64,000 bases of DNA, from contig JAPPHB010000002.1 in assembly GCA_028821195.1 (NCBI GenBank), positions 7,217-71,216 on the forward strand, in the 5' to 3' direction. Position 1 is the stretch's first letter, and each line of letters opens with the position of its first letter. Both the position numbers and the translations under genes were made by a program. The notes under the pieces were generated by a model. It was given only the letters and a program-made list of their open reading frames with translations, was not told the DNA's origin and ran no database searches. This document shows, piece after piece, positions 63,761 to 64,000 of the stretch. This DNA is from Gammaproteobacteria bacterium (GTDB lineage: Bacteria > Gemmatimonadota > Gemmatimonadetes > Longimicrobiales > Gaopeijiaceae).

Positions 63761-64000
63761 TCAGCGGCCCGTGACGATCAGGATCACCCCGGACTGGTGG
63801 CCCGTGCCCCAGCGCGTGGTGGCGTCGCCGGGGCCGATGAACTCCATTCGCCGCACCTCGCTAAGGGGGACCTGGAAGAGCGCGCTCAAGCCGCCCGGCC
63901 GGCGGATGTTGTCGATGTATACGACAGGGTACATGGCGCCGGCGGAGGTAAGGGAGTTGGAGCCGCGCGAGCGCAGCCACGCCGGCCGCACGCGGCGGAG
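63761..64000 (-). CDS. Plug-like protein, C-terminal part (5' end outside window)
   Basis: The last ~79 codons of a minus-strand gene whose frame is open to the window edge. YPVVYIDNIRRPGGLSAL, then LSEVRRMEFIGPGDATTRWG and HQSGVILIVTGR correspond to the end of a TonB-receptor plug (VYIDG, a vertex strand, the G-V-I-x-I-x-T strand), where the protein stops. This is the same barrel-less ending as at 52875 and 56150. A CarboxypepD domain may precede it outside the window. Confidence 0.6.
   Translation of the reverse strand, partial: LRRVRPAWLRSRGSNSLTSAGAMYPVVYIDNIRRPGGLSALFQVPLSEVRRMEFIGPGDATTRWGTGHQSGVILIVTGR

Noticed and set aside
1..64000. tRNA, rRNA or CRISPR array
   Set aside because: No cloverleaf with conserved T-loop, no rRNA-like stretch and no regularly spaced direct repeats were noticed. 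A covariance-model search would be decisive for small RNAs.

Overview
The window is GC-rich, densely coded bacterial chromosome. It carries many outer-membrane proteins (SusC/SusD pairs, an Omp85-type barrel, a DUF5916-type barrel), lipoproteins with lipoboxes, PQQ-dependent dehydrogenases and RND efflux pumps, so the host is a diderm. SusC/SusD pairs combined with very high GC, frequent GTG starts and 4-base gene overlaps fit Gemmatimonadota or a nearby environmental lineage better than Bacteroidota. This placement is an inference from gene content; no rRNA or tRNA gene was seen.

Layout. 1-5300: end of an Omp85-like barrel, a secreted SDR, a DUF5916 barrel and pcm. 5360-8488: coupled minus-strand cluster of a site-2 protease, scpA, scpB and rluB, with rpsT divergent. 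8619-15284: a PQQ dehydrogenase, then the coupled pyrR-pyrB-pyrC pyrimidine operon, then a divergent NhaC-type antiporter. 15316-26038: tadA and a LexA-like repressor that has lost every autocleavage residue, divergent from an efflux operon (adaptor, TolC-like channel, two RND pumps, and a 22-codon mini-ORF between the pumps). 26042-31456: gltX, two small genes, ispG, a CDGSH protein and a class A beta-lactamase-like lipoprotein. 31536-34083: a truncated SRPBCC gene and a YtrA-type GntR/ABC operon with a clear operator.

34107-52584 is the centre of the window: an 18-kb minus-strand locus for a uronic-acid-containing glycan. In transcription order it has SusC, SusD, a secreted putative alpha/alpha-barrel protein, an Nramp-related transporter without the canonical metal motif, a divergent NagB-like protein, a RGLX/YetA-like lyase lipoprotein, a PQQ dehydrogenase with a C-terminal cytochrome c, an exported amidohydrolase, an SDR of the mannonate oxidoreductase type, UxuA, KdgA and KdgK. 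The last four form the route from fructuronate or mannonate through KDG and KDPG to pyruvate and glyceraldehyde-3-phosphate. Most junctions are ATGA or GTGA overlaps.

52875-64000 holds further surface and periplasmic genes: three short proteins with a TonB-receptor plug, or plug-like segment, and no barrel (one cut by the window edge), two exported metallohydrolases, an unknown 407-residue protein, a thioesterase, and a second SusC/SusD pair ended by a strong intrinsic terminator. The main points to follow up are the cleavage-dead LexA homologue, the barrel-less plug proteins, and the glycan locus with its unusual transporter and NagB-like members.
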